Shown piece after piece: positions 10,567 to 23,954 of a DNA stretch of 64,000 bases. Positions within the stretch are counted from its first letter, which is position 1. Every line of letters starts with the position of its first letter. The notes under the pieces were generated by a model. It saw only the letters and a list, made by a program, of their open reading frames with translations, had not been told where the DNA came from and did no database searches. Source of the DNA: Oreohelix idahoensis (lineage: Eukaryota > Mollusca > Gastropoda > Stylommatophora > Oreohelicidae); contig JAMPIV010016236.1 of assembly GCA_024509875.1 (NCBI GenBank), forward strand, positions 62,001-126,000, written 5' to 3'. The position numbers and the translations under genes were made by a program.

Positions 10567-12627
10567 TGTGGTGAAGTGGGATGTTATAAATATTTATAGG
10601 GGACTTAGTGTACTGACTGAGATCAGCTGTGAAGGTATATATATCTAATAAGAGTAGTGTATTATATATAACCTTACTTGCTGCCACATATGTATACCTC
10701 AGTCAGAATTATTCTGGAATAGTGTGATGACTACGTTATATGTCTAGGGTATGTGTATGATGAAGTGTAAGTCAAAACAACAACAGACAGATAAACAATT
10801 TAATTTATTCCACTACACTTGACAACACTGTGACACTCACATACATAAAACACTCTACCAGGATATCTTAAAGGAGTCACTGATAACTTTTCAAATAACA
10901 ATATGTATTCATTGCTGTCATGAATGTATATGTGTCCTGATTCAAATACAAAGGGAACCAGGAATCACAATCAATTTTAATTACAAGTTATATGTACAGA
11001 ATTTATTAATATGATTCTTGTAGTGACATATATTATTACTGGTATCCTATGTGTGTCAGTTGTGTAGTGTTAATATGAGGTAATACTGGTTTTGTTTTGT
11101 TCAAGCTCTGTTGGTATTTGTCATCATGACTTCAATAGTTTGTCTTTATTGGAACTAGTGTTGGAGATGTTCTCAGTTCCTGATATTAAAACAATTTAAT
11201 TCCCCTCTTAATGTTATTTTTACAATGTCATTTTAAGATGGGGGTACATAATGTTGAGCTCAGCTGGCCACATCAGCTTATCTTGAGTGATGGCGGCAGG
11301 AAAAGACTCCTCTGCTCGATTTCTCCCCTGTGCTCTGGAGACACCTCACTGATAGCTAAATGGACCAAGGAGTATGCTGTCCGACTCTGGATTCAGCAAA
11401 GCTCTGACCAGGTGCTGCTCAATAACTGTAAGACCACGGTCCCACAATTTATGGAAATAAACACAGATACGTTGACTAGCAATGAATTCTGGCACAAATA
11501 CTGGCACAAATTCCCATCTGCTTATGTTCCAGGCTTTTATTTAGCAAAAATATGAGCTGGCTTCAACGCACTGTTGCTTTATCAGCTTATTTGAACTAGT
11601 GGTCTCGAACTAACGCTCCTAAGTGATTATATCAGCGAGTCTGGCCAATGGAGCCACGTTTCGACAAGTGTTTGAAAAAATTTTACCTTCCTACGTCTCC
11701 CCTAACAACCAAGGATAGCATTTATAGTCCGACTAATCGTGAGTAGCCTTACATATCATTCCAGCCAATCAGTTCAAATGTAACTTGTGGCCCATTTCCC
11801 GTACAATGGTGGTTTAAAAAATCTACCACTGAGCGATTCTGATTTTGGGTGTTGTCTGACAGCATGATCATTTTATTTTGGCTATAACTTGTTAATTCCT
11901 AGACTATTTGCATAACACTTAACATATTCTTTGTCATCAAGCCCTAAGGAACCCAAATATACAAATTTAAAAGAGCTAAGTGGCTGCGTTCAAAATATGC
12001 AATTTCTTCTACCTCCTGTTTCGAAGATGTGCTGTCTGGGTACTGTAATGTTTTCAAACGTAAACCCATCTAATGTCATCTTTTCTAATAAGCGTTTTCC
12101 AGGTTTTTTAAAACCTAACTCTGGGAAGGGTAGTGTTTTTATCACTGTCCGTCTGAAAAAAAGTTAGTGCATGTGGCCTTACACGCGTGATAGTAGTAAT
12201 TGTGTAGCGCGTTACGCTTGTTGGGGTGGCATTAATAGCGAGACGCGTGTTTAATTTTGCATGCGTTCGGCTTTCTGCCTCTCCCTTCTCTCTATCCTTT
12301 AGTCCATCTGTTCGTTCGTTTTGGTAACGTAGTATAATTAATGTTAGGATTAATTTAGGTCATTACGCAGTGTGCCTCTCAATGTTTTTCTTAGAAAAGC
12401 AATACCCGTTTTAATGTGTTGTGGAAACGCTTGTATTTATGCAGTGGCTTATATTTAACGTGGAAACGTTACAATTTGCAGACGAAGCATAAAACAAAGG
12501 GGGATTTCGAGTACATTCTTTGTGACAGCACTGTTATTTACCATTCTTCTTCCTTTTATAGAATTTATTTGTTAGGCTTTACATTTACCTTTTAATTTAT
12601 ATATGTGGATTAGAATATTTCACGACA
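10567..12627. repeat. Nested solo LTR (2061 bp) inside family X copy 1
   Basis: Ends are TGTGGTGAAG and TTTCACGACA, with short imperfect inverted ends. Perfect 5-bp duplication GCTTG at 10562-10566 and 12628-12632. Copies 2 and 3 of family X read straight through this point (GGGGGCTTAACGAGC near 19789), giving the empty site. I saw no protein signature in it; a short open frame at 11211-11555 has no recognisable motif. It differs in sequence from the other LTRs in the window. Confidence 0.78.
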
Positions 12628-12904
12628 GCTTGAACGAGCTGAAATAAATCATTGCATAACTCTTTCATCACAAAAGGCGACGGATCAGATATAAGTTAAT
12701 AGTACTTGGCCCTAAGCAGCATTGTTCTTGACTTCTGAAAGTACGTTGTGATAGAAGCATCATTATCCTGCTATCTACAATTCTGCCAAGAGTAATCTTG
12801 TGCGAAGGTAGACCCCTTTGAAGACCCATATTAGATACTGTTGAGTTTTGGCCATTGTTGGACCATTACTGCAAAGCAGGGGAGGCAATTCCGTGACAGT
12901 CACT

Positions 12905-13200
12905 GCTTTTATTTTCTTCTTGTATCCTTAGCCCCTGACTGACATAGCAATCAGTGGCCATCACGCCTGGTGGCTTATTGCAGGACAGCAACAAACTGTC
13001 CCCACTCTGCTCGGTCGGCGGCCATCCTTCGTGCCGTACCTCAACTCTGGTTCATGCTTTGTATCTCAGCCTCCACTGTTCTCCATCAGGTTGTCTTTGG
13101 TCTGCCTCTCTTTCGCCTTTCTTCTGGGGTCTATAGCATAGCAGTTCTGGTGATGGTGTCAGGGTCTCTTCTGAGGACATGCCCAACCCAGTTCCAACGT
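12905..13200 (-). pseudogene. LINE ORF2 C-terminus and 3' end (RTE-like), fragment
   Basis: Translated on the minus strand, it gives WNWVGHVLRRDPDTITRTA, then TPEGKRERGRPKTTWWRTVE: the C-terminal region downstream of the RT in a class of non-LTR retrotransposons also familiar from flatworm and mollusc RTE-like elements. The 3' end lies at about 12905-12925 with a short AAG-rich tail. Stops and frame changes are present. The same family recurs at 14158-14535. It starts immediately after family X copy 1. Confidence 0.72.
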
Positions 13201-13432
13201 TTGCTTCCAATGATGATTTATCTTCTGTAGTGCTGAAATGCTAGATCTCACGGACAATCTAAGAGAATGTCTTCTTACACACACCTTGCGTTTGTATTTA
13301 TTTATTTTTCTTTTGGAGGCTAATAAGTAGCATTCCCAAACAATCTGTTTTCCCGGCGAAAATTTGACGTAATACGCAAACTGGATAGACCTATCAGTAG
13401 AATACCGAATCTTTAACAATTGCAGTGACATT

Positions 13433-13686
13433 AAAAATACGTAGTCCTATAGCAGATACGGCCGTAGAGGAGTGAAGTGTTAGAGACTTCACCATACTAG
13501 GTCCAGCATCGCGAGGAGGGGGTGACCAGTTCCCTTCTTCTCTGCCTTATCTTTCCCTAACTCAAAGAGCAGAGTGAGGGACCCAGTTATAGCTGGGTTG
13601 ACCGAAGCGTGTCGGTACCGTGATTCGAGCCCGGCACCCTTGCCGCGAGAGACCAGCGCTCTAACCACTCTGCCAATCGGACGCTC
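13433..13686 (-). repeat. tRNA-derived SINE with 10-bp target duplication
   Basis: On the minus strand the head at 13686 resembles a tRNA: GGCAGAGTGGTTAGAGCGCT fits a pol III A box and GGGCTCGAATCACGG a B box. The body contains ACCCAGCTATAACTGGGT, and the 3' end is T-rich. A perfect duplication CAGTGACATT flanks it (13423-13432 and 13687-13696), as expected for LINE-driven retroposition. An internal pol III promoter is therefore present; current activity is unknown. Confidence 0.85.
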
Positions 13687-13703
13687 CAGTGACATTTAGG
13701 GTA

Positions 13704-13899
13704 CATACAAATATAGTAACAGGCTTTTCCCTATTTCACCACTTTGTTTTAACATACAAATATAGTAACAGGCTTTTCCCTATTTCACCACTTTGTTTTA
13801 ACATACAAATATAGTAACAGGCTTTTCCCTATTTCACCACTTTGTTTTAACATACAAATATAGTAACAGGCTTTTCCCTATTTCACCACTTTGTTTTAA
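13704..13899. repeat. 49-bp tandem repeat, four identical units
   Basis: Units start at 13704, 13753, 13802 and 13851 (CATACAAATATAGTAACAGG...) and look identical, then a partial fifth start diverges. The array begins 7 bases after the SINE's duplication. Perfect identity means recent expansion or an assembly effect. Confidence 0.95.
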
Positions 13900-14157
13900 C
13901 ATAAAAATGTCAACCGATTTAAAAAATTCAAAAAGGATTTTGTTCTTATTGTTCGTGGCTATTTAAATGTACTAATTAATGTCGTGAAATAAATGTTTAA
14001 AAAAATACATGGGGAATGCTATATTAAGCACGACACCAATCTTCGTTAAGGACACATATTGACAACACAGCTAATCACACATGATAGCCAACTAAACAAT
14101 AGTCCGTACGATGAGCCACGTTATGAGTAATGAAAGTTCAGTTCTGAATAATAGAAT

Positions 14158-14535
14158 TCTCTTCTTCTTTAATCCTTAGCCGTCCACTGTCAAAGCAGTG
14201 AGTGGCTATCACGTCTGGTGGCGTCTTGTACGGCAACATCAAACTGCTTACACTTTGCTCGGTCGTAGGCCATCCTTCGTGCACTGCCCCAGCTCTGATT
14301 CATTCTTTGCATCTCAGCTTCCACAGTTCTCCACCAAGTTGGTTTTGGTCGGCCTCTCTTTCGCTTTCCTTCAGGTGTCCATAACGTAGCTGTTCTTGTG
14401 ATGGCATCAAGGTCTCTTCTGAGGACGTGGTCAACCCAACGAATAACGGAATTCTCAGGAGTATATTCAAGTAATTGTAAAACCCTTTTTGAACATGGAG
14501 TTCGTTCAAGCAACTTCGTTAAGCGGCTAGGCATT
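14158..14535 (-). pseudogene. LINE ORF2 C-terminus and 3' end (RTE-like), fragment
   Basis: The minus-strand frame at 14190-14534 gives NSVIRWVDHVLRRDLDAIT, then TPEGKRKRGRPKPTWWRTVE and MNQSWGSARRMAYDRAKCKQ, the conserved C-terminal tail of an RTE-like LINE. The 3' end is near 14158 with a short GAA-rich tail, and the piece is 5'-truncated at about 14535. Same family as 12905-13200. The frame is open across this short piece, but with no RT domain it is a dead remnant. Confidence 0.78.
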
Positions 14536-15073
14536 AATCACATTACTTTTGTTAGGGCGCCCTTGGAAAGTGAAATCTACCTTGTCTTTCAGAAGTTATT
14601 TCAGTGCTGAAAACCAAGCAGAACATTGTACCAAAAGATAGCTTGCACTTATAGCATATGATCCCATTGTTTTACTTTCGTGCATTAACTTATTTTTTTC
14701 ATGTCAATGATTATCCTGCCCATCAAGAAAAGGAGTGCACTAGAAAGAAACAGGAAGGGGTCACAGTTTTAAAGCAACGTCCTAATTACTTGATGCGGAG
14801 GCTTAGGTTTTCCAACTAAATTTTTGGACATTATGCATTATGACTGCTTAGACTAAAGACGGGTACACAGATCTGTCTCTGAGATAGAATCAACATTATT
14901 GATATGCAAATGGTCTAAATATATTGTAGACATGTCGGTAACTCGTTTTAGGTAATGAGATAATGGGCTGCATGTGAAAGACAGCATGTATGGTTTACCA
15001 TTTATTTAGCTTCATGTCATTAATGTTGAAATCTCCTAATAAAACTATCCAAGAGGAATAACCCAAACATCGT

Positions 15074-15349
15074 CTACCACACTTGAAAAGTGTCCCAACC
15101 TTTCGCCTCTAGATTCAGAATTACGCTACGGTATATAAGTCTCACCAACAGGGGTGATGTAAACGAAAGTCTAATCTCAAGCCATAAACACACATCTTTA
15201 GCAGCATCAATATCAAAGTGCCGCACCTTCTTGAGACTTTTGTGGACATAGGCAGGTACAACTGCTTCTAGCTTCAGAGGGGGATCCCGGCGTAGTGTGT
15301 CATGACAACTTTGAAATTTTAAATCACCATTGGAGAGGCTCTCATTCAA
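15074..15349 (-). pseudogene. Possible LINE endonuclease fragment
   Basis: A 91-codon minus-strand frame includes VPAYVHKSLKKVRHFD, then KDVCLWLEIRLSFTSPLLVR and LIYRSV. The phrase LIYRS and the spacing recall the apurinic endonuclease domain of CR1/jockey-type LINEs, but the catalytic His/Asp motifs are not visible. The rest of 14536-15668 shows nothing I recognise. This is a weak call from pattern memory. Confidence 0.3.
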
Positions 15350-15668
15350 AGGAGTTTCGATTAATCAAAATATATAAACATTGTTATAATGGTTATGTAG
15401 TATGAAAACAAGTTCTGCCAGTCTGTTTATATTATAGATATGGCGTACATTCATATGACTTATCGTTAGTCCATGATGATTTCAGTATTCAGCTTCTACT
15501 AGCAGGACAATAAATGAGTTCTTAAAGTAGCTGAATGAGAAAGCGGAGAATACACACGTAAAAAAAAATATTAAAAAAATTATTTTAAACACACGCTTTT
15601 CATGCACTAAAAACCCAAAAATAAATTTCTAGGAGTTTATAGCTTGCAGTCAAAATATGTAAAATCAC

Positions 15669-15786
15669 ATTGACAAAAAAGCGTGGGGCGCTTACGCGCT
15701 TATCATATATTGTATCCATAAGTGTCTAATGAAGTATAACGCAGGTTAATTTCATGCAGAATCAGCGGCCCACGCTTTTTGTCAAT
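15669..15786. repeat. Short hairpin (MITE-like) element
   Basis: Inverted ends ATTGACAAAAAAGCGTGGG (15669-15687) and its near-perfect complement (15769-15786) differ by one A. The 118-bp length suggests a miniature inverted-repeat element or a fold-back. It abuts the broken end of family X copy 5. No clear target duplication. Confidence 0.55.
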
Positions 15787-17510
15787 TTGATGAGATAGTA
15801 CTTCCAGAGATAGTACTTTCTACTGGTACCACCAATAACTGGTAATAGAAATAGAAACGAAACGCTCTTCTGAGTATGGCATTTTCCGACACAGCTATGT
15901 GCCCCCCTCTTCTATTCTACCATCCCATGTCAGAATTTACCCTCGATGAGAATTAAATTTAATCCCTCGGGATAAAACTTCATTTGCATTTAAATTGAAT
16001 AGCTTTAGCTTCACATTACATTTAAATGAAGAGGTTAAACGTACAGATATAATATGTTTTACATTTACATCTCTACCGTTTGAAAAGTGTTCACAATATA
16101 AATTCATTTATATTTCATTTATATTTACACTTGTTGAAACGTTTGAAACTTCTATTACTTAGAATGAATATGTTCACATAGACATCTACAAGGTTTAAAG
16201 CTTGAAAACTTACATTAATTTTAAAGTGAATATGTTTATATTGACATTTACACTGCTTTGAAAATGTAAGTATTATACTTAGAATGTACATCATTTCTTT
16301 TCATCTTTCCCTCCCTGCTCCATAGGGAACCTGGAACTACTTTATGTTTTTAGTTCTCTTTACGAAACCATCAATAAATCAATCACTAGCCCGTGCAGTG
16401 GTGGTTCACGAATCATCATTCTATACGTTGAGGTTGCCAGCCCTAAATGACTTTAACATCCAATACCGAGTTTTCACACATTAAACTTCACATGGTAATA
16501 TATGCAAGGTATATATGTATATGTTAGTTCACATGTTAGTAATAAAACATAGAATGAAAATGCACTACTTACGCCAATCTTGGCTACAGACGTTTTTGCT
16601 CAGAGGAAAAAAGAGACGAATCGTTCTCATACACGCGTCTGGGATGTCTTTAATTTTGACCATAGATTCCCCCTCTAACTCCTTGTTTCTTCAGTTTCCT
16701 AGTCCCGGGGTTCCTTATTAAAATTTGAAAGAGATGTCCTGTCCTTTAGAAGTCTTACCTGGTTCTCCAATAAAAGGTCCTGTTAACCAAAAGGAATTAT
16801 GAATCTAGTCTTCACTCTGACGAGGTCTGATGTTGTCTTGGCGAGCGTGAAATTCACAGTGAAATAAAACTGCGAAATGTTCAGCCTATATTCCTATTAC
16901 CCAAAGCGTTGTTGTTATGAATCTAATCAGAAAGATCCAATCATTTCAAATCATGCAGATAGGGTGTGATATTTCAAAATAGTCCCACGTGAAATAAGGT
17001 GCGTTCCTGCAAAAATCACGTATTACCATATATGGACATCTGATGCCTTGCATACACTCTCACAAACACATTTGTAGACTCATATTGTCTAAAATGTAAT
17101 AAATCCATGATTACTTTTAACCAAGTGACCGACAGCGATTATATCACACTTGTCTGCCCCCATGTGTCACACAGACAGTAATCTCGTTATCTGTCGTATG
17201 AGTACGCAAACTCCGTGTCATATCGGTGATTAAGCCGATAGCGCTGGCCGATGTACGTGTTAATCTGCCGCGCCTATAACCAACAAATCTGGGTAGCGCC
17301 AAGCAAATGTGATGTATCATATCAGCCGCTCCTTGCAAATGTGATATTTATCCCCTACAGGGTGATTTGATAAAGTCAAATATCTGCTACTTAGCAGAAA
17401 AATAAAGAAAGAAAAAAAGAAAGAAAATACATAATAAAAATCAAAACCACAATTTTACCGATACTGCCGGAGAGAACCAAAGATCGCGAAGGGTCGTCCA
17501 TTTCGTCACA
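15787..17510 (-). repeat. Family X solo LTR, copy 5 (inverted, distal end missing)
   Basis: On the minus strand it starts TGTGACGAAATGG at 17510 and follows copies 2 and 3 in order: CTCTCCGGCAGTATCGGTAA, the CACACCCTATCTGCATGATT region near 16960, the GGCTGGCAACCT hairpin at 16430-16443, then GGTGGTACC near 15822. It breaks off at 15787 next to the hairpin element, so the last ~850 bp are absent. Head-to-head with copy 2, 78 bp away. Confidence 0.78.
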
Positions 17511-17588
17511 GGGTCATTAATGTGGAAGTCTGAAGGCTAATGAGGAAGAAGAGGTATAGTATAGAAAACAGATGAACTGTGCCAAGAG

Positions 17589-20061
<2,473 letters not shown>

Positions 20062-20066
20062 AAGAG

Positions 20067-22255
20067 CGAGGCTCCCATAAAGGATCAAGGATGGAGCTAA
20101 AATTGCGCGCGTATGTCTAAATCTAATGGATATATTCAGGCCCATAAAATATCCTAACATAAGGGATGAAATCCAAAGTTTCTGGTAGCAGGAACATTTT
20201 TGGGTGGCAGGGGAAAATTCAAGGACTTGAGAAGAGTCAATGAGGTGTGAGTTGTCATGAATGTGGGAAAATAAATTGAATACATGCATACCTCGCTTTT
20301 TTGCGCTTCACTTTATTGCGCTTTGTTGATATTGCGTTTTTTTCCTTCAAATTGTTCATGTTTATTTATTAGAACGTGCCGATAGATTTTGGCTCTACAC
20401 CAGCAAAAAGATTACGATTCGCTGAAGGCTCAGATGATGAAGATTAGCATTTTTGTTTTAGCAATAACGTATTTTTAATTTTACAATACTGTTTTTTAAG
20501 ACCTGGCGCTGTTGCGCACTTAATAAACATAGTGTAAACATGATTTAGGCTTTTATATGCACTGGGAAGCCAAAAAAATAAGGGTATGACCCGCTTTATT
20601 GCGATATTCGCTTTATTGCGGGGGCCTGGAACCGAACCCGCAATATCTCCGAGGTATATCTGTATTCTGAGTAGGCAGCTGGCGATGAGGATGGAGTGGT
20701 GTTGCTCATGTATAGAGTTTTAGGAGTATGCAATGTTCAAAGAGCGCTGCTAATTAAAAAAATGTCCAGATCTTTAAGGTTGATGAAGCAGTCGGGTAAG
20801 TGAAGTATGTGCGGTTTTATTTGTGGGATCTGGGAGAGACTGAAGTTATAGAGGATGCCCCCCAAAAAACGCTGGAATTACAGAGCTCAGAGTAGTAAGT
20901 TCAGGTAGTGTAGGAAATTCAAGGTCATAGATGGTGGATGAAGAAAAGGGATGTAGATTTTAATGAGATCTGGTAAAGTTTGGGCAAGAATTCTTGTCGT
21001 GAACTTGTTGACGATCTGTGCTACACAGGGAGTTGAAAAATAATTAACGAAAGAGTGAATAACACACATACATACACATACATGCACATATATTCATATT
21101 ACATTACAATTATACACATCACAATATAGGAGTATATGTGTATATTTATAGTTGCAGATACATAACGTAATTATCACTTCAGCTAGATCAAAATAAAAGT
21201 TTCCCATTTCGCTTTGCCCTTTCAATCCATCTATAACAACGTGAGTCTATCATTCAAATTTGCAAATTTAGACCGGCGTGCATTGAGCAAATCGTTATAC
21301 CGCGCGTAATTCACTAACTACTCAATCGATATCCAATTTTATTAAAGTTTCCGTGTATGCTTTGTTCATATCACCAATCTTAATTCCTCCTCGCATCCTT
21401 CCTCCTACCGCTTTCCCTCCACCCCCTCCCCCACTGGGCTCCAGATTTCTCAGCCTAGCTTCTCTCCATCCAGCGTCCATGTCTGGACAAGGACTCTCGT
21501 CCTCTGAGATTCACCCCTCTCCACCAAACCTTATTTAGTCCTCATGGCCTCTCTTGACGCTCATTCAGGCAGGCCGGAGCTTCACGTGGAATTGCGTCAC
21601 TAAATGGAGAAAGCTTCTATTTACACAATGCGATGTTTATTTGCTTAGTCAACAGCCGAAACCAAGCAAAGGTTGCGATCCTGATGAGAGAAAATGCAGA
21701 AAGAGAATCATGAGGCGCCATTCAAAAGACAAAGTCGATTTTGAATTGTCACCGTGTCTTCCTTCCATGCCAACGTCGTAATCACTACTCCATTCGAGCA
21801 TAGAAAGGATTCGTTGCCTGAGACAGAGCACAGCCTCGTGATCGGGCTCGGGGGAAAAGCCCTTGAAAATGTTCTCGAATTTTTTACTTCAATGTGTGCC
21901 TTTTCATGAAAGTGCATGGAAAATCGAGCGCAACTTTTGTTTGCACACCGAAACCATGTTTGTGGAAAATGAAATAAAACGGAGAGTCGGTCGTTTGAGG
22001 ACACGTTGCAGATTGGTGCAATGTTGAAAGTTGCATGTGTCTGAAAACATGAACGTGCAAGTGAGAAATTGTAGAACCAACTTTCGGGTTTTTTAAACAG
22101 TTGTATTCTCGTGAAGATAAATAGATACAGTTTACCTTCTTCTATGTATTTACCTGTACCTCCAAAAGAGTGTACATGTGTTTAAGAATTTCGATATTAG
22201 TGATAAAATCACATTTCTCCGTTGACGTAACCCCACTACTCAAGGACCAAAGAGT
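20067..22255. other. Unassigned sequence around the Tigger-like element
   Basis: 20067-20280 and 20665-22255 hold no gene I can support. Short open frames at 20029-20289 (minus), 21554-21781 (plus) and 21708-22004 (minus) have no recognisable motif. Sequence either side of the Tigger-like element (AT-rich, minus-strand Ser/Leu-rich frames) could be an old retroelement split by it, but I cannot name it. Confidence 0.4.
20283..20662. mobile_element. Tigger/pogo-type miniature DNA transposon (380 bp)
   Basis: The ends CATGCATACCTCGC and GAGGTATATCTG are inverted and flanked by TA on both sides (20281-20282, 20663-20664). Sub-terminal TTTATTGCG repeats and GGAACCGAACCCGCAATATC are characteristic of the Tigger branch of pogo. 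An in-frame scrap KRLRFAEGSDDED then stop near 20405-20443 looks like the acidic tail of a pogo transposase, suggesting an internal-deletion derivative of a full element. Nonautonomous. Confidence 0.85.
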
Positions 22256-22262
22256 GACCAGG

Positions 22263-23062
22263 GCTGTGGAGTCGGGGACGGAATCTGGAGTCGGTCATTT
22301 TTGACTGGAATCGGAGCCGGGAAGAAATATCCCGACTCCTACTCTGAATTTTACGAGACTTAGGTCGGGAAAATGGACATTGTATATAGTTTATTTTCAT
22401 TTCTTGTGTGCTTTTCCTAAATGTGGCAACAAATTTCCAGTTGTGATAAAAACTTTATTTATGATCAGAAACAACAGAAATTTTCCTACATTATGTAAAA
22501 ATGGACGAACTTTAACGTGACAGTGGTTTTAGGAGTTCTACTATGGATAAAACGTTTAATCCATGCAAGGGAGGGGGCCGCTTAAAAAATTTGAAATAAC
22601 ATTTTAAAGTAGTAGAACTCCTAAAACCACTTTCTTGTTAAAGTGCATCCATTTTTAAATAATGTAGGAAAATTTATGTTGCTTCTAATCATAAATAAAG
22701 TTTTTATCACAATTGGAAATTAGTTGACACATTTAGAAAAAGCACATTTATAAACTATACACAATGTCTATTTTCCCGTCATTGTTAAAATGAAACTATT
22801 TTGCCTAATGGTGTTTGGCAAAGCAGTCATTTGTGTGCAGGTGTGGATGATGTGTTATTTTTGTATTACATTATGAATGAATGAATAGTTTAAAATGTAG
22901 TCTACGAAAGCCACATTAATTTATTCACATACATACCATACTTATACATATAACTCCATATAAGTGCATAATTGTCTGCCATATCACTAGTGTAAGAAAA
23001 CTGAAGTCGGAGTCGGACTTCTTAAATTTCCGGAGTCGGAAAATTTTTGGCACAAACCTGGT
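22263..23062. mobile_element. Fold-back element with GAGTCGG ends (hAT-like)
   Basis: It starts CAGGGCTGTGGAGTCGG and ends with GAGTCGGA repeats followed by ACCTGG. The CAGGGCTGTGGAGTCGG start matches the style of hAT-superfamily termini known in animals. Inside is a large inverted repeat: 22366-22543 is the imperfect complement of 22610-22778, with a 66-bp spacer. No transposase frame. The exact right end and target duplication are not clear. Confidence 0.6.
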
Positions 23063-23253
23063 TAACACAAGTCAAATGAGAAATATGAAAAAAGCAGCCG
23101 ATCAATCCTAATAGAATTGATCAAAATTGAAAATATCACGTGCACATGTCACAAAAGCTGTAGTGATGGAATACATCTAAAAATATATATAAGATGCTTT
23201 GAGCGCAGTTCGAACATATTTGAAAAAAAAAAAACGCTGACGTATAACAACAG

Positions 23254-23527
23254 CAGCCGCGGTAGCATAGTGGTTAGTGCACTGACTTCCTAGCTCAGTG
23301 GTCTATGGTTCGATCCCCAGATGAGGTGGGATTTTTTTAGGCCGCAAACAGCTCCTGGGTCGACCCAGCCTCAAATGGGTACCAGAGCAACTCTGGGAAG
23401 GTTAAGGCGGCCGGCGTGATGCCGACCACATCACTCCTTGTGTGCCGACGGTCAAGAAAATATGGGCCTAACACAATATTCACAATATGCTTCAATAGCG
23501 CGTGTAACGGGATCCTTTACCTTTTTT
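23254..23527 (+). repeat. tRNA-derived SINE with 11-bp target duplication
   Basis: The head GCGGTAGCATAGTGGTTAGT (A box) and GGTTCGATCCCC (B box) form an internal pol III promoter. The body has CTGGGTCGACCCAG and a 3' end in T7. Duplication TATAACAACAG at 23243-23253 and 23528-23538 is perfect. The body differs from the SINE at 13433-13686 but shares the ACCCAGC...GGGT element. Confidence 0.9.
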
Positions 23528-23538
23528 TATAACAACAG

Positions 23539-23954
23539 AAGTGAACAGACAATGACAAATAAACGGCCCAAGAAAGCATAGGCCAAGGACCTGGGTGCAG
23601 AGGCAGTTTAGGATGTGCGAAACCGTAGGCAAGCAAGAACTTGCGAGGTCCCTTTAAAATAAATTCTGGTTGTATCGACAAAGTATATATTTGCGCACGA
23701 GGCCTCTAAAAAGCACGACGCCCTAATCAAAAGCTTAAGCTACCTACGGCCTAACCGCCACTGATCGGGTGTACCTCTGATGTATTTTATTTCAAACTCC
23801 CCATGTAAACTGTCTTACTCAAACGTCTGAAGCAGCAGTGAAAAACCCCCACTATCTATTCGGGATAATACGAAAAAGGCGTGCATTACACTGTGAAATA
23901 TAAATTTTAAATATCCACTAAAAGAGCACAGAGACATTTCAATATTTTTCAGTA
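23539..23954. other. Unassigned interval
   Basis: No coding signature or repeat recognised between the SINE and the LINE 3' tail. Confidence 0.5.

Larger units (their letters stand above)
7591..12898 (+). repeat. Family X solo LTR, copy 1, with two nested solo LTRs
   Basis: It begins TGTCACATAA and ends CCGTGACA (TG...CA). The flanking 5-mers are GTCGC (7586-7590) and GTCAC (12899-12903), a 5-bp target duplication with one change. Subtracting the two nested elements leaves about 2.4 kb, close to copy 2 (2473 bp). It is collinear with copy 2 over its whole length: the Ser/Thr-like AT-rich start, the GAGGCTGGCAATCTC hairpin at 9579, a GGTGGTACC motif near 10072, and an end reading CTGCAAAGCAGGGGAGGCAA. 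No coding capacity. Which strand is the retroelement sense is unknown; plus is an arbitrary reference orientation. The solo LTR call is an inference from ends, duplication size and paralogues. Confidence 0.8.

Noticed and set aside
21554..22004. Overlapping short frames on both strands
   Set aside because: No recognisable motif on either strand and no neighbouring signal.
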